From UBA3103 sp002365855 (GTDB lineage: Bacteria > Bacillota > Desulfotomaculia > Desulfotomaculales > Pelotomaculaceae), in NCBI GenBank assembly GCA_030627625.1, contig DAOURR010000046.1, forward strand, positions 1 through 20,746: a stretch of DNA of 20,746 nt, in the 5' to 3' direction. Shown in pieces: positions 1-7,226 of this stretch; position 1 is the stretch's first letter; every line of letters begins with the position of its first letter. The translations under genes were made by a program, and so were the position numbers. Under the pieces are notes generated by a model. The model was given only the letters and a program-made list of their open reading frames with translations, made no database searches and was not told where the DNA came from.

Positions 1-117
1 AACTCTTTATAATTCTTTCTTTAAACTCTTTAGAATAACTTTTATTTACGGTCATGCAGATACCAACCTTTCTCAAAATATTTTATCATCTACACGACAA
101 CTATTCTGACATATAGG
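1..117. other. AT-rich non-coding stretch ending at a probable breakpoint
   Basis: This stretch is markedly AT-rich and has stops in all useful frames, for example TAA at 10-12 and 22-24 and TAG at 31-33 in the frame of the following gene. From about position 115 the composition changes abruptly to GC-rich coding sequence that begins inside an Ig-like (Big2) domain. No ribosome binding site, start codon, riboswitch-like fold or inverted-repeat insertion-sequence end was recognised. It is either the flank of a deletion or insertion that removed the 5' end of the next gene, or an assembly join. Confidence 0.5.
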
Positions 118-1881
118 GAAGCTGTCTGGCAGGGTGCTGACGGGACGGACTATGTAACTGATGACGCGCAATGGTCCGTAGCTGATGACACCATAGCCTC
201 AGTTGACGGCAGTGGCTTGGTTACCGCACTGGCAGCAGGTGAGACGGATGTCTATGCAGTTTACGGCGGGGTGACGGCGTCGGCCGTGGTAACTGTGAAA
301 TCCTCCTCCCCCGGCGGCGGCAGTACCGTGACGGAAATAACCGTCGGACTGGCCGTGGTAGGCATGGATAATAAACTTTTATACGGGCCTTCTTACGTAT
401 CCGTGGACGAATCAAACGAATGGGGCCTCACCGCGCTGGGCGCGCTGGACGCCCCCGGCCTTTCCTATGAGACTAACTCGTGGTCATACGGAGACTTTGT
501 GGTATCAATAGAAGGCCAGGCCAACAGCGGCCTATCCGGCTGGATGTACAACGTCAACGGCGTGGCTCCGGCTGTAGGCGCCGACCAGTATGAAATAGAG
601 AAAGGCGATAAGATCATTTTTTATTACAGCGAGAGCATGGACCAGGAGCCGCCCACATGGGATACCCTGAAGGACCTGACTGCCGGCGGGGGCGCTGCCG
701 GTTCTGAAGTTCTGCCGGACCCGGTGAGTGACAGCACCCTGAATGCCGCTCTTAATAATGCCGGCACAACCGGACAGGTTACATTGTGCGCTGACACAGG
801 CGAAACCTCGCTGGTGCTTTCTAACGGCCAGATATCTAAAATCCTGGATGCGGGCGTGCCGCTGGCCGTCACCATCCAGGGGGCATGGTTTGTACTGTCG
901 CCGGACTGCCACAAGGTAACGGAGCTGCTGGCCGATGACGCGGCGATGCTGCAGTTTGAGGCGAGTAAACTGAGCAGTGAAGATGCTCAGAAACTGGCAG
1001 GGCCTTTTGCCGCCAGGCTGAAGCTGGCTGGAGAAATCTACGAGCTGAATGTGCAGGTACTGGATAAAAACGGTACGGCGCGGGATATCGCGCATTTGCC
1101 CGGATGCATGGTGCTGCTTCCTGTCCCGGCAGGCTTTGAGGAAGGCGCTGCCGCAGGTATGCTGAAGGCTTATTGGTATAATGAAGAGAGCGGTCAGTGG
1201 GAAGATGTGGGCGGCGCATATGATCCGGAAAATGGCAGCTTTGTTTTCACTGTCGACCATTTCAGCAAATACGCCTTGATGGAAACTGTTTTCACACCTG
1301 AAGTGAAAACTGCTTTCAGTGATATTGCCGGACACTGGGCGCAGGAGAAAATCGAGTACATGGCAGCGAAAGGTTACGTAGCCGGCGTGGGTGAAAATAG
1401 ATTTGCCCCGGAGAGCAAAATAACCCGGGCCGAGTTTGCCGCCATCCTGGCGCGCATGGCCGGGCTGGAGCCTGACGCCGGAGCGGCGGGGCGCTTCAGC
1501 GATGTGCCTGCCGGCGCCTGGTACCGTGGCGCGGTGGGTGCCGTGACAACCGCCGGCATGGTCTACGGGACCTCTGAAAACAACTTCGCGCCGGATGAGG
1601 CGATCACCCGCGAGCAGATGGCGGCCATGCTGGTCAGGTTTATGGCGAAACAAGGCGGCGCGGCGGCCATCAGCGATGCCGATGCGGCAGAGCTGCTGGC
1701 TAGCTTCCGTGATGTCGCGGAAATTTCCGGCTGGGCTGGTTTGCCGGTGGCGCAGGCTGTCAGGGACGGTTTGATGGCTGGACGGGAAAGCGGCATGTTT
1801 GTTCCGCTCGGTGACGCCACCAGGGCGGAGGCAACGGTGGTGCTCTATAGGGTACTGCAGAAGCTGCCCCAGTCTGAATAA
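118..1881 (+). CDS. SLH-anchored surface protein with Big2 and DUF4430 domains, 5' end missing
   Basis: Predicted cell-surface protein. In order it shows the end of a Big2 (Ig-like) domain at about 118-300 (WSVADDTIASVDGSGLVTAL), a DUF4430 domain at about 340-650 (WGLTALGAL, SGWMYNVNG, GADQY, KGDKIIFYYS), an unassigned region at about 690-1285, and three SLH repeats at about 1306-1470, 1495-1655 and 1700-1875 (FSDIAGHWA, FSDVPAGAWY, FRDVAEISGW). SLH repeats bind cell-wall polymers, so the protein should sit on the envelope. DUF4430 is related to the C-terminal domain of transcobalamin and intrinsic factor, so ligand capture, perhaps of corrinoids, is inferred. No signal peptide or plausible start with a ribosome binding site exists. 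The frame is open back to 34, but homology starts near 115, and a TTG at 217 lies inside Big2. The gene is probably truncated at its 5' end and may not be exported. The next gene encodes a second, closely similar DUF4430 domain. Confidence 0.85.
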   Translation, partial: EAVWQGADGTDYVTDDAQWSVADDTIASVDGSGLVTALAAGETDVYAVYGGVTASAVVTVKSSSPGGGSTVTEITVGLAVVGMDNKLLYGPSYVSVDESNEWGLTALGALDAPGLSYETNSWSYGDFVVSIEGQANSGLSGWMYNVNGVAPAVGADQYEIEKGDKIIFYYSESMDQEPPTWDTLKDLTAGGGAAGSEVLPDPVSDSTLNAALNNAGTTGQVTLCADTGETSLVLSNGQISKILDAGVPLAVTIQGAWFVLSPDCHKVTELLADDAAMLQFEASKLSSEDAQKLAGPFAARLKLAGEIYELNVQVLDKNGTARDIAHLPGCMVLLPVPAGFEEGAAAGMLKAYWYNEESGQWEDVGGAYDPENGSFVFTVDHFSKYALMETVFTPEVKTAFSDIAGHWAQEKIEYMAAKGYVAGVGENRFAPESKITRAEFAAILARMAGLEPDAGAAGRFSDVPAGAWYRGAVGAVTTAGMVYGTSENNFAPDEAITREQMAAMLVRFMAKQGGAAAISDADAAELLASFRDVAEISGWAGLPVAQAVRDGLMAGRESGMFVPLGDATRAEATVVLYRVLQKLPQSE

Positions 1882-1912
1882 TAAAGAGGTAATTGACCAG
1901 TCGTCATTTAAG

Positions 1913-1938
1913 CGGGAGCGGGCGCAGTCCCGCTCCCG
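1913..1938 (+). promoter_or_regulatory. GC-rich perfect hairpin between the two DUF4430 genes
   Basis: A 10-bp perfect inverted repeat, CGGGAGCGGG at 1913-1922 and CCCGCTCCCG at 1929-1938, encloses a 6-base loop. It lies 31 bases after the stop of the SLH gene and ends 22 bases before the next ribosome binding site. It is not followed by a run of T, so it is not a classical intrinsic terminator. It may act as an mRNA-processing or stability barrier, or as a leaky attenuator, between the two genes. The function is inferred only from position and shape. Confidence 0.5.
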
Positions 1939-1971
1939 GCAATGTTCCTTACCTATTAACGAGGTGATTTG

Positions 1972-2613
1972 ATGAAGCGCAGGTTGACATTCTTAGTCGC
2001 ATTCCTGGTCGTGCTGGCCGCGGTGATCGGGCCGGTGGTTTACATGCAGAAGGTATTTGGCTCCGACCGGCACAACGAGGCGGTATCCAGCGTGGACACG
2101 GCCTCTGAAACGCAGAATAACGCGGCCGGACAGGAGCAGCCCGCCGCCGCGACAAGCCAGGGTGAGACACCGGCGGCGCGGCAGGAGCCAACCCAGGCCG
2201 GCGATTCCCAAAAAGACGCGGCTGCCGTCCCGGCTAAGGAAGAGCCCGCCGCCGCACCGGCGCCCGAGGACGGCTGCCCGGTATGGACCGCCGTGGTGGG
2301 CAAAAACGGCGAGCAGCTTTACAAGGCGGGCCAGGTCTTTATAAAAAAAGACAACAAGTGGGGCATTACCGCCCTGGGCGCGCTGGAGGCCACCGGCATT
2401 TCTTATGTTACCTCGCCGGCGTGGCCAGATTTTGTCTATTCCATCAGCGGACAGGCCAACAGCGGCGTGTCAGGCTGGATGTATTCAGTGAACGGCGACG
2501 TCCCCATGCATATGGCTGACAAGCACCCGGTGAAAGCCGGGGACAGGGTGATCTGGTGGTACAGCAACAGCATGGAACAGCCCCAACCGCGCTGGGATTA
2601 TCTGATTAAATAA
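1972..2613 (+). CDS. Membrane-tethered DUF4430 protein, putative ligand-binding component of the ECF locus
   Basis: A 213-residue protein with an N-terminal hydrophobic segment (about residues 4-26, after MKRR) that would be an uncleaved anchor or a signal peptide. No lipobox is evident. A low-complexity Ala/Glu/Pro/Gln linker (about 35-100) follows, then a C-terminal DUF4430 domain (about 103-213) with WGITALGALEATGISY, SGQANSGVSGWMYSVNG, KAGDRVIWWYS. This domain is very similar to that of the upstream SLH protein, so the two are paralogous domains. I chose ATG 1972 because GAGGTGA at 1961-1967 is well spaced from it; the TTG at 1969 is too close. The linker would let the domain reach into the wall. 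Its stop is 21 bases from the transporter gene ecfT, which suggests that it hands a ligand to the ECF transporter. Corrinoid is my inferred ligand, from the transcobalamin relationship and the downstream cobO. Confidence 0.88.
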   Translation: MKRRLTFLVAFLVVLAAVIGPVVYMQKVFGSDRHNEAVSSVDTASETQNNAAGQEQPAAATSQGETPAARQEPTQAGDSQKDAAAVPAKEEPAAAPAPEDGCPVWTAVVGKNGEQLYKAGQVFIKKDNKWGITALGALEATGISYVTSPAWPDFVYSISGQANSGVSGWMYSVNGDVPMHMADKHPVKAGDRVIWWYSNSMEQPQPRWDYLIK

Positions 2614-2634
2614 ACAGTAAAGGGGCGGCGGAAC

Positions 2635-3564
2635 TTGTTCGACAAGCTTTATTACCAGGACAAGGGGCTTTTCTTGCAGAGCTTTCACCCTGCCGCTGTC
2701 CTGGCGTATCTTTTTGTGCTTCTTTTGCTGAGCCTGCTTTACGACAACCCGCTCTACCTCTTGTCCCTGCTGCTCCTGCTGGCCCTGCTGATCAGGGGGG
2801 TGGACGGGTTTGAGGCCTGGGAGGGGTTTTTAAAGGCAGGTGTCTTTTTGATGCTCGTCGTCATGGCCGTCAACCCGCTGGTAATCAGGGCCGGCGCCAC
2901 GATCATCTGGCACGGGCCGGATGTGCCTTTCCTGGGCAGGTTGGACATATCCATGGAAGCCATGTATTTTGGGGCCGTGTCCGGCCTCAGGCTGCTGGTG
3001 ATCATGAGCGTATTCTGTCTGTACAACCTGATGGTCAACCCGGACAATGTGCTGAACCTCTTTTCCCGGGCGGCCGGCAAGTCGGTGCTGATGGTGGCCC
3101 TGGCCACGCGGATGTTCCCCACCATGGTCAGGGACCTGAAGCGGATCAAAGAAGTAATGCAGTTTCGCGGTGTTGATTTCGAAGAGGGCAGCATGTGGGA
3201 GAGGGTAAAGAAATATTCCTGTCTGTACAACGTGATGCTGCTTTCCTCCCTGGAGGACTCCATGGAGATAGCCGAGTCCATGCAGGCCAGGGCTTACGGC
3301 AGCGGCAGGCGCTCGGTTTACAGCCGGAACCAGCCGCGGCCCAGGGATTACCTCAGCATGGGAGCAAGTCTACTGGCCTTGTTTGCCGCGGCCTGGGGGC
3401 TGCACAACGGCTGCGGTCGCTATGCCTTTTACCCGGTGGCGGACGCCCTGGTCAGTGACATTCCGACCCTGGCCGCCCTGTTTGTTGTGCTTTTTTACCT
3501 GTTTGTACCGCTTATTCTAAGCGAGGGGTGTAAGTATTGCCGCTTTATAAAGTCGAAAATCTGA
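2635..3564 (+). CDS. ecfT: ECF transporter transmembrane (T) component, CbiQ/EcfT family
   Basis: A 309-residue integral membrane protein of the CbiQ/EcfT family, which couples the ATPases to the substrate-binding S component in energy-coupling-factor importers. Hydrophobic helices occur near residues 20-50, 65-85, 110-135, 240-265 and 275-300. The long cytoplasmic stretch (about 145-225) carries the two short Arg-containing coupling signatures expected of the family, seen here as MQFRGVD and SMQARAYGSG. The start is a TTG at 2635 preceded by AGGGGCGG. The 3' end overlaps the ATPase gene by 28 bases, indicating translational coupling. The order T, A-A, S and the absence of CbiM/CbiN argue against a classical cobalt CbiMNQO importer and for an organic-ligand ECF importer. 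Confidence 0.93.
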   Translation: MFDKLYYQDKGLFLQSFHPAAVLAYLFVLLLLSLLYDNPLYLLSLLLLLALLIRGVDGFEAWEGFLKAGVFLMLVVMAVNPLVIRAGATIIWHGPDVPFLGRLDISMEAMYFGAVSGLRLLVIMSVFCLYNLMVNPDNVLNLFSRAAGKSVLMVALATRMFPTMVRDLKRIKEVMQFRGVDFEEGSMWERVKKYSCLYNVMLLSSLEDSMEIAESMQARAYGSGRRSVYSRNQPRPRDYLSMGASLLALFAAAWGLHNGCGRYAFYPVADALVSDIPTLAALFVVLFYLFVPLILSEGCKYCRFIKSKI

Positions 3565-5246
3565 CCTATTATTATCCCGAAGCTGAAAAAGCCGCCCTGA
3601 AAGATATCACCCTGATAATCGAAGAAGGAGAATTCATCCTGGTGGCCGGCGGCTCCGGCTCTGGCAAGTCTTCGCTGGCCAGGGCGCTGGCGGGGCTGAT
3701 CCCGGATTTTTACGGGGGCCGCGTCGGCGGAAAGGTTTATTTCCAGGGGCAGGATATCAGGACGATGGACCGAGGGAAGCTTGCCAGGGAAGTGGGCATG
3801 GTCTTCCAGGACCCGGAAAAACAAATCGTGCAGACCCATGTGGAGGCGGAAATCGCCTTCGGCCTAGAGAACCTGGGGCTGGACAATGAAGAGATGCAGC
3901 GCCGGGTGGCCGAGGTGGTCTGCTTCATGGACCTGAAGCAGATCAGGGGAGCCTTCACGGCCAACCTTTCCGGCGGCCAGAAGCAGAAGCTGGCGCTGGC
4001 TTCCGTCCTGGCCATGCAGCCGCGCGTGCTGGTTCTGGACGAGCCCACATCCCAGCTGGACCCCGTATCGGCGGAAGACATCCTGAACCTGGTCAAGCGC
4101 CTGAACGAGGAGATGGGCTTCACGGTAATCATGATCGAGCAGCGGCTGGATCGTTGTTACCACCTGGCGGACCGGGTTTTATTGATGGAAAAGGGAAGGA
4201 TCGCCTGTGACGGCAGCGCACGTGAGGTAGCCCGCAAGACCAGCAGGGATGGCGCGCCTTTCCTGCCGCCGGTGGCCAGGTTTTTTGCTGGTATTGAGGC
4301 GCCTTCATTGCCTCTGACGGTTAAGGAGGGCAGGAAACTGCTGCGCTCCTGTATAATTATAGAAAGGGACATGGTGTTGCGGCCCGCTGCGGGAAAGGTT
4401 GGCGATTCTCCCGCGGACCTGGCGGCGCGGGGCAGCGCCGTCTGCCTGAAAAACCTGTGGTTTACCTACACGGGCGGGCAGGAGGTTTTAAAAGACGTCA
4501 GCCTGGATGTGGGGGAAGGGGAGTTTGTAGCTGTCCTGGGCGAAAACGGCGCGGGTAAGTCGACGATGCTCAGGCATCTGACCGGCCTGCTCAGGCCGGA
4601 CCGGGGCACAGTCCAGGTCCTGGGGAAAGACGTCGGCAGGAACGGGTTCAAGGAAATCCGGCGGCATACCGCCTACCTCTCCCAGAACCCCAACGACTAC
4701 CTCTTTCAGGACACGGTAGAGGACGAGCTGCTCTTTACCCTGAAAAATTTCGGTCTGAAGGACACGTCCGTAGTTGATGAAATGCTGGACAGGTTCCGAC
4801 TGGTCCAGTACCGCCGCACAAACCCGCGAGACCTGAGCAGCGGAGAGAGGCAGAGGGTCGCCCTGGCCTCCGTGCTGGTCACGTCTCCCGGCCTGATTAT
4901 CCTGGACGAGCCCACCAGGGGGGTCGACTTCCGCCTCAAGGCTGAGCTGGGCCGGTTTCTGCGGCATGAAACGGTAAAAGGCCGTACGGTGATCGTGGTG
5001 ACCCACGACGTGGAGTTTGCCGCCGAGTACGCCGCCCGGATCGTAATGATGTCCTCCGGCAGGGTGGTCAGTGACGGGGAAAAGCACGAGGTGCTGGGCA
5101 AATCGGTCTTTTATTCCCCCCAGTTGGGCAAGATGTGCCGGGGCATCTGCGACGGGGTGCTCACCTTCAGTGAGGCGCGGGAGCGGATCTACCCCCTTCT
5201 CGGCAACGGCGCGGCCGCGGATGAAGGCCAGGGGGTGATGATGTGA
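3537..5246 (+). CDS. ecfA: ECF transporter ATPase, two ABC domains fused in one chain
   Basis: A 569-residue cytoplasmic protein with two ABC ATPase domains, equivalent to EcfA1 and EcfA2 in one chain. Domain 1: Walker A GGSGSGKSS (38-46), Q-loop Gln91, signature LSGGQ (144-148), Walker B VLVLDEP (164-170). Domain 2: Walker A GENGAGKST (335-343), signature LSSGERQR (433-440), Walker B LIILDEP (453-459), H-loop His490 in VVTHD. The corresponding switch position of domain 1 reads MIEQRLD, with Gln202 where EcfA proteins commonly have His (EHR), so the two ATP sites may be unequal. The linker is about residues 255-300. The start is TTG 3537 after GAGGGGTG at 3522-3529. It overlaps ecfT at its 5' end and the S gene at its 3' end (GTGA). 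It powers import by the flanking T and S components. Confidence 0.95.
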   Translation: MPLYKVENLTYYYPEAEKAALKDITLIIEEGEFILVAGGSGSGKSSLARALAGLIPDFYGGRVGGKVYFQGQDIRTMDRGKLAREVGMVFQDPEKQIVQTHVEAEIAFGLENLGLDNEEMQRRVAEVVCFMDLKQIRGAFTANLSGGQKQKLALASVLAMQPRVLVLDEPTSQLDPVSAEDILNLVKRLNEEMGFTVIMIEQRLDRCYHLADRVLLMEKGRIACDGSAREVARKTSRDGAPFLPPVARFFAGIEAPSLPLTVKEGRKLLRSCIIIERDMVLRPAAGKVGDSPADLAARGSAVCLKNLWFTYTGGQEVLKDVSLDVGEGEFVAVLGENGAGKSTMLRHLTGLLRPDRGTVQVLGKDVGRNGFKEIRRHTAYLSQNPNDYLFQDTVEDELLFTLKNFGLKDTSVVDEMLDRFRLVQYRRTNPRDLSSGERQRVALASVLVTSPGLIILDEPTRGVDFRLKAELGRFLRHETVKGRTVIVVTHDVEFAAEYAARIVMMSSGRVVSDGEKHEVLGKSVFYSPQLGKMCRGICDGVLTFSEARERIYPLLGNGAAADEGQGVMM

Positions 5247-5872
5247 CGTGGACGAACTGGGGCCTGTACATAACCATGGCCGGCATTATTTCTGTGGCCC
5301 TGCTCATGCTGGGGATGGAGAAAAAAGCAGGCCTGAACGCGCGCCAGGTATCGCTCATCGCCATGCTGGCAGCATTTTGCGCCGCGGGCAGGGCGGTGAC
5401 CGGCGTGGCCCTGCTCTTTATGCAGCCCACCATGTTTCTGGTGGAGATCACGGGGTTTGTGTTCGGCGCGCGGGTCGGCTTTTTTGTGGGCGCGATGCCG
5501 CCTTTGATTTCAAATTTTTTTATCGGACAGGGGCCGTGGACGCCCTGGCAGATGATCAGCTGGGGCCTGGTGGGAATGTCCGGGGCGGCGGTCAGGAGCC
5601 TGTTTCCCGGGGCGGGATACAGGACTGTCACCGTGCTTTGTTTTATCTGGGGCTACCTTTACGGCGCCATCATGGACATATGGCAGTGGAGCGTTTTTAC
5701 CAGCCCGCTGACGACTAAGTCCTATTTTCTGCTCTGGGCGGCGGGCTTCAGCTTTGATTCCCTGCGCGCCGCTGGCAACCTGCTCTTCTGTGCCGCTCTG
5801 GGCAGCCAAAGCATAAAAATACTGCGGCACTTCCACAAAAAAATGGATGTCCGGTACCTGGAAAATATTTAA
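5243..5872 (+). CDS. ECF transporter substrate-binding (S) component, candidate corrinoid-type
   Basis: A 209-residue protein with about six hydrophobic helices, the size and topology of an ECF S component, the membrane subunit that determines the substrate. Visible landmarks are AAGRAVTG (47-54), the helix with FGARVGFFVGAMPP (74-87) and the loop GQGPWTPWQM (95-104), a motif I associate with a subgroup of Firmicute S components. The start is GTG at 5243, which overlaps the ecfA stop (GTGA); GGGGGTGATG lies just upstream. Placement next to ecfT and ecfA gives a complete dedicated transporter. The substrate cannot be read from the sequence. Corrinoid or a precursor is inferred from the neighbouring DUF4430 genes and cobO; another vitamin or a lower-ligand base remains possible. 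Confidence 0.87.
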   Translation: MTWTNWGLYITMAGIISVALLMLGMEKKAGLNARQVSLIAMLAAFCAAGRAVTGVALLFMQPTMFLVEITGFVFGARVGFFVGAMPPLISNFFIGQGPWTPWQMISWGLVGMSGAAVRSLFPGAGYRTVTVLCFIWGYLYGAIMDIWQWSVFTSPLTTKSYFLLWAAGFSFDSLRAAGNLLFCAALGSQSIKILRHFHKKMDVRYLENI

Positions 5873-5887
5873 GGGGGGCCAATTTAC

Positions 5888-7159
5888 TTGAAGATGAGAA
5901 TAATGCCGCTGTTCCTTTTCGTCTCGTTCTTCCTCTGCGCCATGGCTGGTGTTTCCGGCGCTGAGCAGGCGGGTTCAGCCGCTCCGGCAGTGGAGTGGTC
6001 TAACGCATTTGCCCGGGGAGAGGGCCATTTTGTGGAGCAGACGAGAGACGGCGGCTTGATACTAACCGGCTGGATAGAATCAGGCGGAAACGGTGCCGAT
6101 ATTTTTCTCGCCAAATACGACGGCGGCGGCAGAAACCTGTGGCTTCAGACATACCAGGGCTACGGCTACAACGACAGCCACTGCGTCAGGGAGGTCAGCG
6201 GCGGCGGGTTCATTGTCGCCGGCGAGACGAAGTCAAAGGACGCTGACGACCATGACGTGTACGTGTTGCGGACTGACGGCAAGGGCATACTGCTGTGGGA
6301 AAAAGTGTTCGGCGGGCCGCGCTGTGACTATGCCTGGTCCGTCCGGCAGACAAAAGACGGCGGCTTTATCATGGCCGGCGGGACGGAGTCCTTTGGCGCG
6401 GGCATATATGATGTCTACCTGGTCAAGCTGGATTCCTCCGGCAATGTGGTATGGGAAAAGACTTACGGAGGAGCGGCTTCCGACTGCGGCTACTCCCTGC
6501 TCCAGCTTGCTGACGGGGGCTTTCTCATAGCGGGCAACGCGGAATCTTTCGGCGCCGGCAACCCTGACGTTTATCTTTTAAGGACTGACGCCGGGGGAGA
6601 GTTGATCTGGCAGAAAACTTACGGCGGCAGCGGTTCGGATTACGGTTGGCTCCTGTTGGAGGCAGCCGGCGGCGGATATGTTATTGCCGGCGAAAAGGAA
6701 GTGTCCGGCGAACAGGGCGCCGGTTTCGCGGCTTACCTGCTGAAGGTCGACAACCACGGGAACCTGCTCTGGGAAAAAACATACGGAGGCGGTAAGGTCA
6801 GCTCGTTTTACGGCGCCTGCCGGGTGAGTGACGGCTACGTCCTGACGGGTAAAACAGAGTCCGCCGGCGGCTACGACCTGTATGCGGTCAAAACGGATGA
6901 AGAAGGCGGACTCCTCTGGGAGAAAACAGTAGAGGTAGACGGTGCGGGCAGCGGCTATGCCGTTGCGCAGGTCCGCGGCGGCGGTTTGATCGTGGCGGGG
7001 AAAAAAGGCATCGAAAAAAGCGCCGCCGGCGAGATATTAATGTTAAAATTAAACCCGGGGAGCGCCCCAAATAACAGCGTATTTTTATACTCGTCTCTCA
7101 TAGCCGTGGTTGTGTTTGCCGGAATCCTGTTCATTTTCAGGAAGTCTTTGACCAAGTGA
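5888..7159 (+). CDS. Membrane-anchored secreted beta-propeller with seven repeats
   Basis: A 423-residue predicted exported protein. An N-terminal signal peptide (about residues 1-25, ending near GVSGAEQ) precedes seven repeats of about 50 residues. The repeats are marked by GGLILTG, GGGFIVAG, GGFIMAG, GGFLIAG, GGGYVIAG, DGYVLTG and GGGLIVAG, beginning near 55, 104, 158, 210, 261, 315 and 364. Each is followed by a D-x-Y/F-L-x-K/R-D strand and a WEKTYGG-type turn, which fits a seven-bladed propeller. A C-terminal helix (about 395-418) ending in basic residues anchors it on the outside of the membrane. The start is TTG 5888, 9 bases after AAGGGGGG; ATG 5894 is further away. It lies 15 bases after the S component and before cobO, so a role in ligand capture is inferred. 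It could instead be a generic envelope propeller. Confidence 0.85.
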   Translation: MKMRIMPLFLFVSFFLCAMAGVSGAEQAGSAAPAVEWSNAFARGEGHFVEQTRDGGLILTGWIESGGNGADIFLAKYDGGGRNLWLQTYQGYGYNDSHCVREVSGGGFIVAGETKSKDADDHDVYVLRTDGKGILLWEKVFGGPRCDYAWSVRQTKDGGFIMAGGTESFGAGIYDVYLVKLDSSGNVVWEKTYGGAASDCGYSLLQLADGGFLIAGNAESFGAGNPDVYLLRTDAGGELIWQKTYGGSGSDYGWLLLEAAGGGYVIAGEKEVSGEQGAGFAAYLLKVDNHGNLLWEKTYGGGKVSSFYGACRVSDGYVLTGKTESAGGYDLYAVKTDEEGGLLWEKTVEVDGAGSGYAVAQVRGGGLIVAGKKGIEKSAAGEILMLKLNPGSAPNNSVFLYSSLIAVVVFAGILFIFRKSLTK

Positions 7160-7226
7160 GGCGGGACGCCTAAAAATTCATTTCTATATTTACATGTTCT
7201 TAGAAAACGGTAGAGGAGGTAATGAG

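Noticed and set aside
1..120. Cobalamin riboswitch expected upstream of a corrinoid operon
   Set aside because: No B12-box-like segment or matching fold was seen here or in the gaps at 1882-1971 or 7160-7226. The natural 5' end of the operon appears to be missing.
532..1653. A 373-codon open frame on the minus strand across the SLH/DUF4430 gene
   Set aside because: It is a shadow of the GC-rich plus-strand gene, whose domains are clearly recognisable; the minus-strand product has no recognisable motif and no ribosome binding site.
2635..5872. Cobalt or nickel importer of the CbiMNQO type
   Set aside because: The S component does not resemble CbiM and no CbiN is present; a fused double ATPase with this S type points to an organic ligand.
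7194..7226. Longer cobO start at ATG 7194
   Set aside because: No ribosome binding site precedes it, while AGGAGGT at 7214-7220 is placed ideally for TTG 7227, where the family-like sequence begins.
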